From Cladopsammia gracilis (lineage: Eukaryota; Cnidaria; Anthozoa; Scleractinia; Dendrophylliidae): a DNA stretch of 64,000 bases. Shown here one piece after another: positions 45,852 through 55,540 of this stretch (within the stretch, counting starts at the first letter, position 1; each line of letters starts with the position of its first letter). The notes under the pieces were generated by a model. The model made no database searches and was not told the DNA's origin. It worked only from the letters and a program-made list of their open reading frames with translations. The stretch covers positions 1,192,501 to 1,256,500 of the forward strand of contig JAJGOT010000054.1 of assembly GCA_022457155.1 (NCBI GenBank). Reading direction: 5' to 3'. A program made the position numbers and the translations under genes.

Positions 45852-47231
45852 ATGGCGGACGGACGTGTGACTGTCAGCTCTGAAACAGTAAGCACCGAAC
45901 AACGTGAATTCTCCTCCGAACAAGATATTCCAGATCCGGCAACTTATGTCTCTTCTCTCAAGACGGACGAGTTAAAAGCAGAGCTGAATAAGCGTGGACT
46001 CAAACGAAGTGGAAATAAAAGCGTATTAATCGATCGACTACTAGCCGCCATTCAATTTGAAGACCATGGTGAGGAACCGATTGAGAGAAGCAGTTTGAAT
46101 GCTGATATGGATGAACGTGAAATGGCCTGGACTTGTTTGAATAACAAGCTCGCAATTGAAGATTTATCTTCTTTTATTGAAGCTAAAGTCAAAGAAGTCT
46201 GCCGCTTTGAAATTGAGAATCTTAAATCCGAAGCGAGCGCGTCCTATGCAAATGAGCTGGTCATATCACTGCAGAATGCGAACAAAGAACTTCAAGAGAA
46301 ACTGCAGGAATTGGAGTCCCACCACATCATTTTGAAAAAGGAAGCTAACTCGCTGCGTGAAGAGAACAAGAGCCTTTTAACAGTCATCCGCCTTATGAAC
46401 AACGAACTTCAAAACCCCAATGAAGTAAAGTGTGTTCCTACTACTTCTACTAATTTGCATGACCAAATATCTGAAAGTGTGAATGGTATGTCACCAGTGC
46501 TTGACAAGGAATCCCCCTGGGTATCTGTAAACAACGTGAAGTCCAAACAGAGGAGCAAAAGCAAAAAGGCAAATCTTTCAACGAACGCAAACCCAGCTGA
46601 ACCACATCGGCCGACTATTGAGCGAAATCAAATTAGCCACCAAGATCGGCAAATTCCGAATGCTGCACAGCAAATGCAGAATCCTTCTATTTCGGTCTCT
46701 TGTGGAAATCCATCAACAGATCGTAGGGGCAAAAAGAAGCTTGTCTTCATAGCTGGGGATTCCATTATTCAACACGTTCAGGGTTGGGATCTATCAACGA
46801 GTGATAAGCATGTGGCTGTTAAGTCTTTCTCGGGTGCTCGAATTGCAGATATGAAGGATTACTTAAGGCCCCTGCTCAGAAAGGAACCAGATGAAATCAT
46901 CCTCCATGTGGGAACTAATAACATACGCGACGAAAGTCCGCGCAACGTGGCTGAGGGCATTGTCAATGTGGTAACTCAGGTTCAAAAGGATTTCCCGACT
47001 ACGCACCTTGCAATTTCACCACTGCTACCCAGGTCAGATAACTTAGAACTTAACGACAAAATTAAGGAGGCCAATAACATCTTAAAGTCGTTTTGTAGCT
47101 CTCGTGGGCTTACATTGCTCCGCATCAATAATATAGATTTAACTTGTTTAAATCGGAGGGGTGTTCACCTTAACCGCAAAGGGTCTTCACTTCTTTCAAA
47201 TTGTTATGCTGATTTTCTTAACTCTAATTGA
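45852..47231 (+). CDS. LINE ORF1: SAP domain, coiled coil and SGNH esterase
   Basis: Start ATG 45852 (MADGRVTVSS). Residues about 30-70 form a SAP domain (TDELKAELNKRGLKRSGNKS). A long coiled-coil region follows (about 90-185). The C-terminal half is an SGNH hydrolase: FIAGDSIIQHVQGW (catalytic Ser block, GDS), ILHVGTNNIRD (Asn block) and GVHLNRKGSSLL (Asp/His-type block, here with VHLN). CR1-clade ORF1 proteins carry such esterases; they bind RNA and help retrotransposition. The frame is intact and ends at TGA 47229. Confidence 0.85.
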   Translation: MADGRVTVSSETVSTEQREFSSEQDIPDPATYVSSLKTDELKAELNKRGLKRSGNKSVLIDRLLAAIQFEDHGEEPIERSSLNADMDEREMAWTCLNNKLAIEDLSSFIEAKVKEVCRFEIENLKSEASASYANELVISLQNANKELQEKLQELESHHIILKKEANSLREENKSLLTVIRLMNNELQNPNEVKCVPTTSTNLHDQISESVNGMSPVLDKESPWVSVNNVKSKQRSKSKKANLSTNANPAEPHRPTIERNQISHQDRQIPNAAQQMQNPSISVSCGNPSTDRRGKKKLVFIAGDSIIQHVQGWDLSTSDKHVAVKSFSGARIADMKDYLRPLLRKEPDEIILHVGTNNIRDESPRNVAEGIVNVVTQVQKDFPTTHLAISPLLPRSDNLELNDKIKEANNILKSFCSSRGLTLLRINNIDLTCLNRRGVHLNRKGSSLLSNCYADFLNSN

Positions 47232-47261
47232 ATATTTGGTAATGAGCCTGCTATCCCTACC

Positions 47262-50159
47262 TTGTCCCGGTCTAATGAGAATTTTAACCGGGAACTTGAC
47301 CATGATGGTACATCTGTACCTGACCTAACTTTCAGTTTACCCAAACTTAAGGGCTTTAAAATTGCTTTTGTCAATATTGTTAGTTTGCCTAAATACCTTG
47401 AAGAGCTTCGCTTAAGAATGCAATCTCAGACATTAGACATACTAGCCTTAAGTGAGACTCGTCTTGATAATACCTTCACTGATTCTGCAGTGTCAATAGA
47501 AGGTTATACACTTGTTAGGCGTGACCGGTGCAGAGGTGGTGGTGGTGTTGCCATGTACATTCGTAACGTCATAGATTATAAAATCAGATCCGACCTTTCT
47601 GATCCAGATCTTGAGTTCTTGTGTATTGAAATTCAAAAACCCAAGGCTAAGCCATTTCTTCTTTCAAACTGGTACAGACCCCCGAATTCACCTATTGAGC
47701 TATTTGATAAGTTCGAGGCCCTTCTGGAAAAGATTGAAGCGGAAAATGTTGAATCAAATATACTAGGTGATATCAACTGTGACATGATGGCAGCTACCCC
47801 AGCTAATGAAACTAGACACCTTATTGAACTCTGCGACTCGTATCAATATGCTCAATTGATCAAGGAGCCTACACGCGTCACATCAAGTTCTAAATCACTT
47901 ATCGACTTAGTTCTTACCAATGAGCCAGATAAATTTGTTACATCAGGCGTGTCTCATATTGGTTGCAGCGATCACAGCTTAATCTATGTCTCTAGAAAAT
48001 TAACATGCCCCAGGTCGCTCCCGCGAATCATTAATTCGAGACAATACAAAAATTTTGTGCCCGATGACTTTATGAATGACATGGCGCTGGTTCCTTGGGA
48101 CATAATAGAGCAAATTGATAACCCTATTAGAGCATGGGAGGTGTGGAAACAATCATTTTTAGCAGTAGCGAACCTTCATGCACCTGTTAAGAAAAGGAGA
48201 GTTAGAAACTCAAAGGCTCCCTGGCTCACGCCCGAAATCAAACGATTGATGTGGGAAAGAGACAGAATAAAGCGAATCGCAATCGTCACCAGTGATCAGT
48301 TGAAATGGGCAGAGTACAGGCGACTTAAGAATCGTGTAAACCATTCTATTAAGGCCTCCAAGAAGAATTACTATCATTCGTACTTTGAAGATAACGTTGG
48401 CAAAGCTAAAGCGACTTGGAATGGAATTAACACACTATTATCGCGAACGAAAAACTTTGCTCCGGCGTCAAAATTGATTATTGGTGACACGGTAATAACT
48501 GACCCTCATGAGCTAAGCAACGCTTTTAACAGGTATTTTACCGATATTGGCCCTAACTTAGCGGCTAACATAAATCCCCCTCGAGTCAGCTTTCGTGATT
48601 TTGTAGAATCTTGTGATAGCACCTTCGAGCTTGAATTACTCACTATTGACGGACTGCGCAAACTTGTGAACGATATTCCTGTGGGCAAAGCTGATGGTCT
48701 TGATGGTATTCCAACTTGCCTCCTAAAGCTATCATTTACAGTCATTGCGTCTTCTCTGACACATATTTTTAATCTAGTTATTTCTACTGGAATCATTCCC
48801 AAAGACTGGAAGAGTGCTAGAGTAACCCCAATTTTCAAAGCTGACTCGAAGGTTGACCCAGCCAATTACAGGCCAATTTCTGTACTTTCTGTAATTGCCA
48901 AACTCTTTGAAAAAGCCATTTTCAATCAGGTATATACATATTTAAATGACAATAAGCTACTTTCGAAATATCTGTCTGGTTTTAGACCTATGCACTCTAC
49001 TCTTACAGCTCTTATTGATATTACAGACAATTGGTATCTTAACATCGACGATGGCTTGACGAATGCCATTCTGTTTATTGACTTAAAAAAGGCATTTGAT
49101 ACCATTGACCATGGGATCCTTCTGTAAAAATTGGAGCTGTATGGGTTTAAAGGTGCAAGCCTAAATCTTTTCCGAGATTACCTCTGTGATAGAACTCAGG
49201 TTACAGTTATAAATAACGTAAATTCTGAAACTAGCTTCATAAGTTGTGGGGTGCCTCAAGGCTCAATCCTCGGCCCCCTACTATTCCTACTGTACATTAA
49301 TGATCTCCCTAACTGTAACCTTCTATCAGATGTGAGAATGTATGCCGATGACACAAATCTCACGTTTGCCTCCAAAGACCCTGAAGAGTTGTTTTCATCC
49401 CTGACTCACGATTTAGGAAATCTGAAACAATGGCTCGATTCTAACCGTCTAAGTCTTAATGTCCTCAAGACTAAATGTTTGTTTACAGGCACGAGGCAGA
49501 AAATCGCTTTGCTCCCTAGTGAACCACACATATGCCTTGATGGGCATTCAATTGAAAGAGTTAATAGTTACAAATGCCTAGGCGTTCAGGTTGATGAAAC
49601 ACTCTCGTGGGAGGCTCACATCTTCGAAGTTGTCGGTAAAGTTGCTAAAGTACTTGCTGCCCTGAGGAGGCTAAGACATATATGTCCCCAGAGTACCCTT
49701 GTCACAATTTACAAGTCATTGGTTCTCCCGCATCTCGATTATTGCAGCGCTGTCTGGGGCAGCATCGGTAATGGCCTCAGCCAAAAACTAGAGAAACTAC
49801 AAAACAGGGCTGCACGCATAATAACAGGGTCTAGTTGGGATGCCAGATCTGCCCCGATTCTCCATGCCCTTAAATGGGATAGCCTCGCTGACAGACGTGT
49901 AAAACAACTGAAATCTTTAATGTTTAAAACTGTAAATCACCTTGTACCTGAATATCTGTCTGATAAATTCACCAGCGTCAATACCATTCACAGACATAAT
50001 CTTCGAGGTGCGCAACATAACCTGTTTATTCCGCGACCGAACACTGAGGCCCTTAAGAAAAGTTTTCGTTATAGGGGCGCAGTAACATGGAACAGTCTGT
50101 CAGCGGAGGCTAAGCAGGCCACTACTTTAAATAGTTTTTATTCCGCTATTGTATATTAG
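47262..50159 (+). pseudogene. LINE ORF2: endonuclease and reverse transcriptase, one nonsense codon
   Basis: An apurinic-type endonuclease (ILALSETRLD, GGGVAMYIRN, LGDINCD, CSDHSLI) is followed by reverse transcriptase (NYRPISVLSVIAKLFEKAI, LFIDLKKAFDTIDH, GVPQGSILGPLLFLLYINDL, YADDTN) and a C-terminal region (AWGS-like AVWGS, NRAARII). A single TAA at 49125-49127 interrupts RT; otherwise the frame is intact. No ATG precedes the endonuclease core: the frame is the same as ORF1's, with only TGA 47229 between them, so ORF2 may depend on readthrough or re-initiation. Confidence 0.88.
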
Positions 50160-50308
50160 TATTTTCTTAACTTAGTTTAGCATTTATTATAGGAGTTTTG
50201 TAATTTTTAAGTCTTAACTTTTTCTACTAGGTTTAATGTGCACGGCTCTTTAGAAGACCACTTTTTAGTGATAAGGACTCCGTGAATAAATAAAGTTATT
50301 ATTATTAT

Positions 50309-52969
50309 GGGTCGTGGATCTGGTTACGAATGTAACCTGGTTCGTAACGAAAATCCGCGATCACCCCATCGGTCGAGGAAAATATCTGCCCGGGTACATC
50401 GTGGACAATCGTGGAATAGAACCCCTCGATCGCAACCACCAGACTGGCAAACCGTACGAAGATAACTTGTGCTTCTTTCGCTGCCTAGCCCTTCATAACG
50501 GCTGCCACACAAAGAACTTGGAGAGAGAGACCAAGTACTATTACCAACAGTACAGGGACGCTGGTCTATCCAAGAAGAAGTTTCATGGCGTGAAGTTGTC
50601 TGAACTAGACGAACTTGAGAAATTGTACGAAGTCAATATTCAAGTCTACGCTCTCGCCCCGACTCAAACCCACGGCGAAGAAGATGATGAGGAAGAAACT
50701 AGACCTCACATCGCTGCTACACTTATCCGTCGTTCCCACCGCCATTATGACAGCACGATGTACTTGAACTTGTACAAAAATCACTTCTCGTACATCAAAG
50801 ACCTGGCCCGCTACTCAAAATCGTTCTGTTGTTCACGCTGCGGCAAGTATTGGAAGCGAGCGCATAACTTAAGACAACATGAAAAGACCTGTGATGGGAA
50901 AGTACAGTTGAAATACCCGGGCGGAGCGTATCACGTCCCAAAAACCATCTTTGAGGAACTCGAAGAAGAAGGTATTATCGTCCCCGATGAAGCACGGTAC
51001 TTTCCTTACAGAGCCACCTATGACTTTGAGTGCTACTTCGATAAAGAAAAAGCGCAAGAATTAAAGAACACCGAAAAATTGACCTGGCAAACGTCGCATG
51101 TACCACTGAGTGTGAGTGTCTGTAGTAACGTGCCTGGTTACCAAGCGCCCAACTGTTTTGTGTCTAACGGCGACCCGAACCAGATGCTTGAAGATTTTGT
51201 ACAGTACCTGACCGAGATCAGTACCAAGAGCTCTTCTCTGCTCCGCGAACAATACGCACCTGTCTTTGAAGCACTAAAACAAGAATCAGAGCGAAGACGA
51301 GAACCGGGGTATTGATTTAATGGCAAGTGACGATGAAGGGGACGAGGAGGATATTGAGTCAGAGAACGAAGAAGATCGCGCCTTCTTAGATGAACAAGTA
51401 ACGGAAAACGATCCGTCATTTTATAGAAGATTTAACGTGGAACTTGACCAAGGCGTAAGACAAGAACAGAGGCAGAGACGAGAAGAGCTAGCAGAGCTGG
51501 AAGATTTACTGTTTGGAGATGAACAGACCAGCGACCATAAAGTGTTGAACAAGCTCGAAGAAAAACTAAACGCATACATTCAAGAACTGCCTGTCCTTGG
51601 CTTCAATTCTGGCAAGTATGATCTCAACGCTGTGAAAGAATTTTTATTTCCCCACCTCATTGAGACTCAACCAGTCAAGTTCACCGTCAAGAGAAACAGC
51701 AACCATATGTGTCTCAAGACGGAACACCTCAAGTTTCTCGACATTACCAACTATTTAGCTCCTGGGTTCAGTTATGACCAGTTCTTAAAGGCTTACGAAT
51801 GTCCTCAAACGAAAGGTTATTTCCCGTACGAGTGGCTTGACAACCTGGAAAAGCTAGAAGAAACATCATTACCTCCCCACGAAGCTTTCTACTCAAGCCT
51901 GAAGAACGCCAACATAACAGACGAAGAGTACGCCTATTGCCAACAAGTCTGGGAAGAAAACGAGATGTCCACATTCAGAGAATTTTTAGTCTGGTACAAT
52001 AATCTCGATGTGGTACCTTTCCTGGAGGCGGTAGAGAAAATGAGTCAGTTCTGGCAAGAGAGAAAGATCGACATGTTTAAAGATGGCATTTCTGTTCCCG
52101 GTCTCACTTTAAAGTATCTCTTCTCTTACCTGTCGCCGCAAACGTATTTCAGTCTCTTCGACCAAGCAAACAGTGACATGTATCACCTTATCCGGGACAA
52201 TAACACAGGCGGGCTTAGTATAATTTTCCATCGCTACCACGAAGCTGGCAAAACGAAAATCAGGGAAGCGGAAAAAGGCCAGGCTGCTAAGCTGTGCCAG
52301 AAGATCGTGGGGTATGATGCAAATGCTTTATACCTGTGGGCTGTGATGCAGAACATGCCCACTGGAAGCTACACAAAAAGAGTGGCAGAGAACCAGTTTA
52401 AACCAAAAGGGTCTGTTCGTATGGCGATCGAATGGCTGGAATGGGTGGCGCACCAAGAGAGAATCCATATTCGCCATCAAATCAACAATACAGAGAAGCG
52501 TATCGGTGATCGCAGACTCCCTGTGGACGGATTTAACGCACAGACACAAACCGTCTACCAATTTCACGGTTGTTACTGGCACGGACACGACTGCTCGCTC
52601 AATCGTGGTAAAGAGTTTAACGAAAAGCGCAAGAAGCCCATGTGTGAACTACTCGAAGAAACAAGAGCCAACACCGAGTATATCAAGAGCAAAGGTTACA
52701 ACGTGGTAGAGATGTGGGAGTGCGAATGGCGACAGATGAAGAATACAAATCGTGAACTGCAGCGATTCATCGCTACCGAAGTAAAAAGAAAGTTGGATCA
52801 AGTGAAAACGATGAGCCCCGAGCGAATTTTGAGCGAGGTGCGAAATGAGCGTTTGTTTGGGTGCGTGGAAGTAGATATTCGCGTACCTGAGCATCTGAAG
52901 GACAAGTTCAGCGAGATGTGCCCCATCTTTAAAAACACCAACATCAGACCTCGCGACCTCCACGCGTGA
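50309..52969 (+). pseudogene. polB: Polinton DNA polymerase B, middle part, truncated and frameshifted
   Basis: It continues the frame from 45838. It has a conserved N-terminal block (YLPGYIVDNRG, LCFFRCLALH), a Cys/His finger (CSRCGKYWKRAHNLRQHEKTC-type, about 50827-50890) and exonuclease motifs: ExoI TYDFECYFD, ExoII FNSGKYDLN, ExoIII WYNNLDVVPF. Polymerase motif A follows (GYDANALYLWAV). A one-base frame change sits near the GGGG at 51306-51309. The ORF stops at 52969 before motifs B and C, so the palm/thumb end is missing. A working protein-primed B polymerase would need several hundred more residues. Confidence 0.85.
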
Positions 52970-53125
52970 GCCTCCCGCGCGCGATCCCAGGGAAAACACA
53001 ACGTTAAAAAGTGTCCCTTTTGGCCCTCGAGGTCCCCGTGGCCCTTAATTGCTTGATAAATTAGCGATAAATTTCGTGTTTCAAACAGTTTTGATCAGTT
53101 GAAATCAAACTTTCCTAGAGTGAAC

Positions 53126-53302
53126 ATGGTGCAGCGAAAGTGTAAACATTGTCCCATTCATGATTGTCATGCGAAATTTTTAGTGCGATTAGCAAATCAT
53201 TTAGCTCAAGTTCATAACTTAACTGAACTCGAACGGAGATATTGGCTCCAATTTGCTAAATTACAACACCAACATGGTTCGTGTGTATGGGAAAGAGGCT
53301 GA
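53126..53302 (+). CDS. Small C2H2-type zinc-finger protein
   Basis: 58 residues from ATG 53126 (MVQRKCKHC); an in-frame ATG at 53099 would add nine. A single finger, CPIHDCHAKFLVRLANHLAQVH, fits C-X4-C-X11-12-H-X4-H. It lies between the polymerase and the ATPase on the same strand. The reading frame is intact. It may be a regulatory or virion component; the function is unknown. Confidence 0.55.
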   Translation: MVQRKCKHCPIHDCHAKFLVRLANHLAQVHNLTELERRYWLQFAKLQHQHGSCVWERG

Positions 53303-53361
53303 ACCTAAAATTATTTTTCTATAAATCAAAGTGTTTGCAGTTTAATCAGTCAGTTGTGATC

Positions 53362-54352
53362 ATGGATCCGAGGTGGAAACATCCGTTCCCCGCATTGGTA
53401 GCCGGACCAACGTGTTGCGGAAAAAGTCAATTTGTTAAACGGTTTCTTGAATCAGGAGAAGACGTGATTGATGGGGCGCCTGAAAATATTATATGGTGTT
53501 ACGGGATTTATCAACCAGCGTACGATGAAATGCAAATGAGTATTCCTAACGGAAAAAGTTAACGCCCGGGCGTAGATTGGGGATGGACACCTTATTGAGA
53601 CTTATATAACGGATTAACTGGTTGGCTTTCAGTTGAGGTTAGGGTCAGCAGTTTATATAGTTAAATTTAGGACTAAGAAACCCGAGAAGCTAGGTGGTAC
53701 AGTGGAACGGTAGGCTATGTAAGCTTAAGCCTAGCTGAGGTCACAGGTTCAGTCCTGAGTGGTGACTTTAGATTTTCTTTTTTACACTTAAAAATTTATT
53801 GAAAATAAAATTCTAAGTGTCGACATTACGTTATGTAAGTCTCAATAAGGTGTGCGACCCCCAATCTACGCCCGTGATAAAATGTCACCCATTCCTAACA
53901 TTACTTTTGTGGAGGGAGTCCCGAGTGACTTGGAATCTATGATAAATCCGTCGATTCGAAACCTTGTGGTTATTGACGACTTAATGCAAGAACTTGGTAA
54001 TGATCACAGAATTACTAGTTTGTTTACCAAGGGCTGCCATCATCGCAATCTGAGTGTCATCTTTATTTTGCAAAACATCTTTCACCGCGGAAAAGAATTA
54101 AGAGATATGAGCTTAAACTGTCATTATCTAGTACTGTTTAAATCTCCACGCGATAGCAGTCAAGTGACTCATTTAGCAAAACAGATGTTTCCCGGTCATA
54201 CAAAATATATGCAAGAAGCCTTCCAAGATGCAACCAAAAGACCTTATGGGTACTTATTATGCGATCTTAAACCGGAAACGCCTGCCGACTTCCGGTTGCG
54301 AACAAACATCTTCCCTGGGGACACCCAGTTCGCTTACATCCAAAAGGTATAA
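53362..54352 (+). pseudogene. Polinton packaging ATPase, split by a MITE
   Basis: The first exon-like piece, 53362-53562, carries Walker A (AGPTCCGKSQFVKRFL). A 308-base MITE (53567-53874) follows. The second piece runs to TAA 54352 with FVEGVPSDLESM, Walker B (LVVIDDLMQELG), FTKGCHHRNLSVIFILQN and the C-terminal FRLRTNIFPGD. The family (FtsK/HerA-like, A32-type) packages DNA into Polinton, adenovirus-like and giant-virus capsids. The second piece aligns with the relic at 17965-18691. Walker A and B are now in separate frames, so the gene is inactive. Confidence 0.85.
53567..53874. mobile_element. MITE with CGGGCGTAGATTGGGG ends and tRNA-like core
   Basis: Inverted ends CGGGCGTAGATTGGGG...CCCCCAATCTACGCCCG, extended by CACCTTATTGAGACTTA. 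The interior (about 53690-53765) contains TGGTACAGTGG (A-box-like) and GGTTCAGTCCTG (B-box-like) about 50 bases apart, like a degenerate tRNA. No coding sequence. It disrupts the ATPase gene. Confidence 0.75.
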
Positions 54353-54357
54353 AAAGG
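54348..54357 (+). promoter_or_regulatory. TATA box overlapping the ATPase stop codon
   Basis: TATAAAAAGG includes the TAA that ends the ATPase and lies about 31-40 bases before the ATG at 54388. Confidence 0.55.
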
Positions 54358-54387
54358 CTGCATCACAGTGATATAAATCAGTTGAGC

Positions 54388-54711
54388 ATGGCCCAGCGAC
54401 TGAGAAAGAACCACGACTTTCTTAAACTCCTTGCCAAGTGTACTCCAGCGCAGCGTAAAGCGATTATGAAAGTAGCCGACGACGCTTTAGTAAGAACCAT
54501 TTGTGAGTGCGTTCTCAACGTGTTAAAAGAAACTGTGCCTGTCAGTAAATCCACCAAGAGAAAACTTTAAACTCACAAGAAATCCTTGATTGCTCTAGCT
54601 GAAAAAAGTACGCCCCTTGCTAAGAAAAAGAAAATCTTGGTCCAACACGGAAACTTTTTAAGTGTTTTGTTACCACCCGTTCTTCGTGTATTAAGCTCCA
54701 TTCTTACCTAA
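54388..54711 (+). pseudogene. Conserved small Polinton protein with an in-frame TAA
   Basis: ATG 54388 (MAQRLRKNHDFLKLLAKC). After 60 codons TAA occurs at 54568-54570, yet the same frame stays open with matching residues (HKKSLIALAEKSTPLAKKKK...LPPVLRVLSSIL) to the TAA at 54709. The whole 107-codon span aligns by eye with the C-terminal part of the gene at 478-1098. The single stop suggests recent decay, or readthrough. It is basic with a hydrophobic C-terminus; function unknown. Confidence 0.65.
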
Positions 54712-55473
54712 ATGAATCATACCAAGCGCATGGTTCTCGTTCCCGAGAACACCCTGGAACGATTGCAACAACGCCAGCAGATATTAACCCCACCTGCGAC
54801 TCAAACTTTAAAAAACTTAGACAGTGAAATGGGACAGATTTTATCCAGTAAAGAGCTAGATGATGACGAAAAAGCGAGACTGTACAATCAGGTGTTACAG
54901 CGCTATCTGACTTATTACGATCAGAGAAAAGGACAACCACTTCAAGTGAAACTAACAGCCCCTAAGCCCGTGGAAACTCCTAAACCAGAAGAAAGTGAAG
55001 AAACAGACACCGAAGTGGAAACTATACCCACGGCGGTAGAAGAAGAAGTCATGAAAAGTGTACCTAAGATGTACAAAGCTGGGGCTAGACAACTCTTGGA
55101 TAAGATAAAACAAAACCGAGATGTATTGCAGTGGAATGAAAAAGGGGAGTTGTTGTACGAAAACAAACCGATACCCGGGTCTCACGTGGTGGATTTGGTC
55201 AATGATATAGTACGTCACCGCAAAGGATTTGAGCCTGTTGGATGGTCAGTGTTTGCGAGAGGTCTGGCGCGAATGAACGTCCCCGAAAACTTAGTGCGCA
55301 ATCCCCAAAGACAGAGCACCATCCGGGAGTTTAAAGCAAGAGTGAGAGATGAGACACCGAATAGTCCCTCTCGTTGGCTTCCTTCCCCACCTCCTTCCTC
55401 CTCACCCGCGAAAAAGCAAAAGCGAAGGATCGCAAGTCCACGCCCTCAAGCCGTTCGCTGGTTACGATTATAA
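54712..55473 (+). CDS. Conserved Polinton protein of unknown function, 253 aa
   Basis: The ATG directly follows the stop of the previous gene (TAA-ATG). The N-terminal half is helical (LERLQQRQQIL, LYNQVLQRYLTYYDQ). An acidic linker (EESEETDTEVE) comes next, followed by a compact domain with WNEKGELLYENKPIPGSHVV and HRKGFEPVGWSVFARGL, then a Pro/Ser/Lys-rich tail (PSPPPSSSPAKKQKRR). I recognise the layout from uncharacterised Polinton ORFs but know no function. The tight spacing with the upstream gene is mirrored by the ATGA overlap at 478-481. Confidence 0.7.
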   Translation: MNHTKRMVLVPENTLERLQQRQQILTPPATQTLKNLDSEMGQILSSKELDDDEKARLYNQVLQRYLTYYDQRKGQPLQVKLTAPKPVETPKPEESEETDTEVETIPTAVEEEVMKSVPKMYKAGARQLLDKIKQNRDVLQWNEKGELLYENKPIPGSHVVDLVNDIVRHRKGFEPVGWSVFARGLARMNVPENLVRNPQRQSTIREFKARVRDETPNSPSRWLPSPPPSSSPAKKQKRRIASPRPQAVRWLRL

Positions 55474-55503
55474 CAAGAGACATTTTTTTTATTGTAATCA
55501 CTT

Positions 55504-55526
55504 CTTTATTTTGATCACTCAATAAA
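55504..55526. terminator. Facing polyadenylation signals
   Basis: AATAAA on the plus strand (55521-55526) lies about 50 bases after the 253-aa gene. TTTATT at 55504-55509 is AATAAA on the minus strand, facing the protease end now displaced by the palindromic insertion. Confidence 0.5.
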
Positions 55527-55540
55527 ATACATTGAAAGGA

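Larger units (their letters stand above)
45839..50308 (+). mobile_element. CR1/L2-like LINE inserted in the polymerase coding sequence
   Basis: About 4,470 bases interrupt the polymerase frame. The codon split T|GG is restored when the insert is removed. It carries ORF1 (SAP and SGNH esterase), ORF2 (endonuclease and RT) and ends in AATAAATAAAG(TTA)n, a microsatellite-like tail typical of CR1/L2 elements rather than poly-A. No clear target duplication is visible. The 5' end starts only about 13 bases before the ORF1 ATG, so it is full-length or nearly so. Confidence 0.85.

Noticed and set aside
47417..47419. Internal ATG as the start of LINE ORF2
   Set aside because: It would remove the first strand of the endonuclease fold, so it cannot be the native start.
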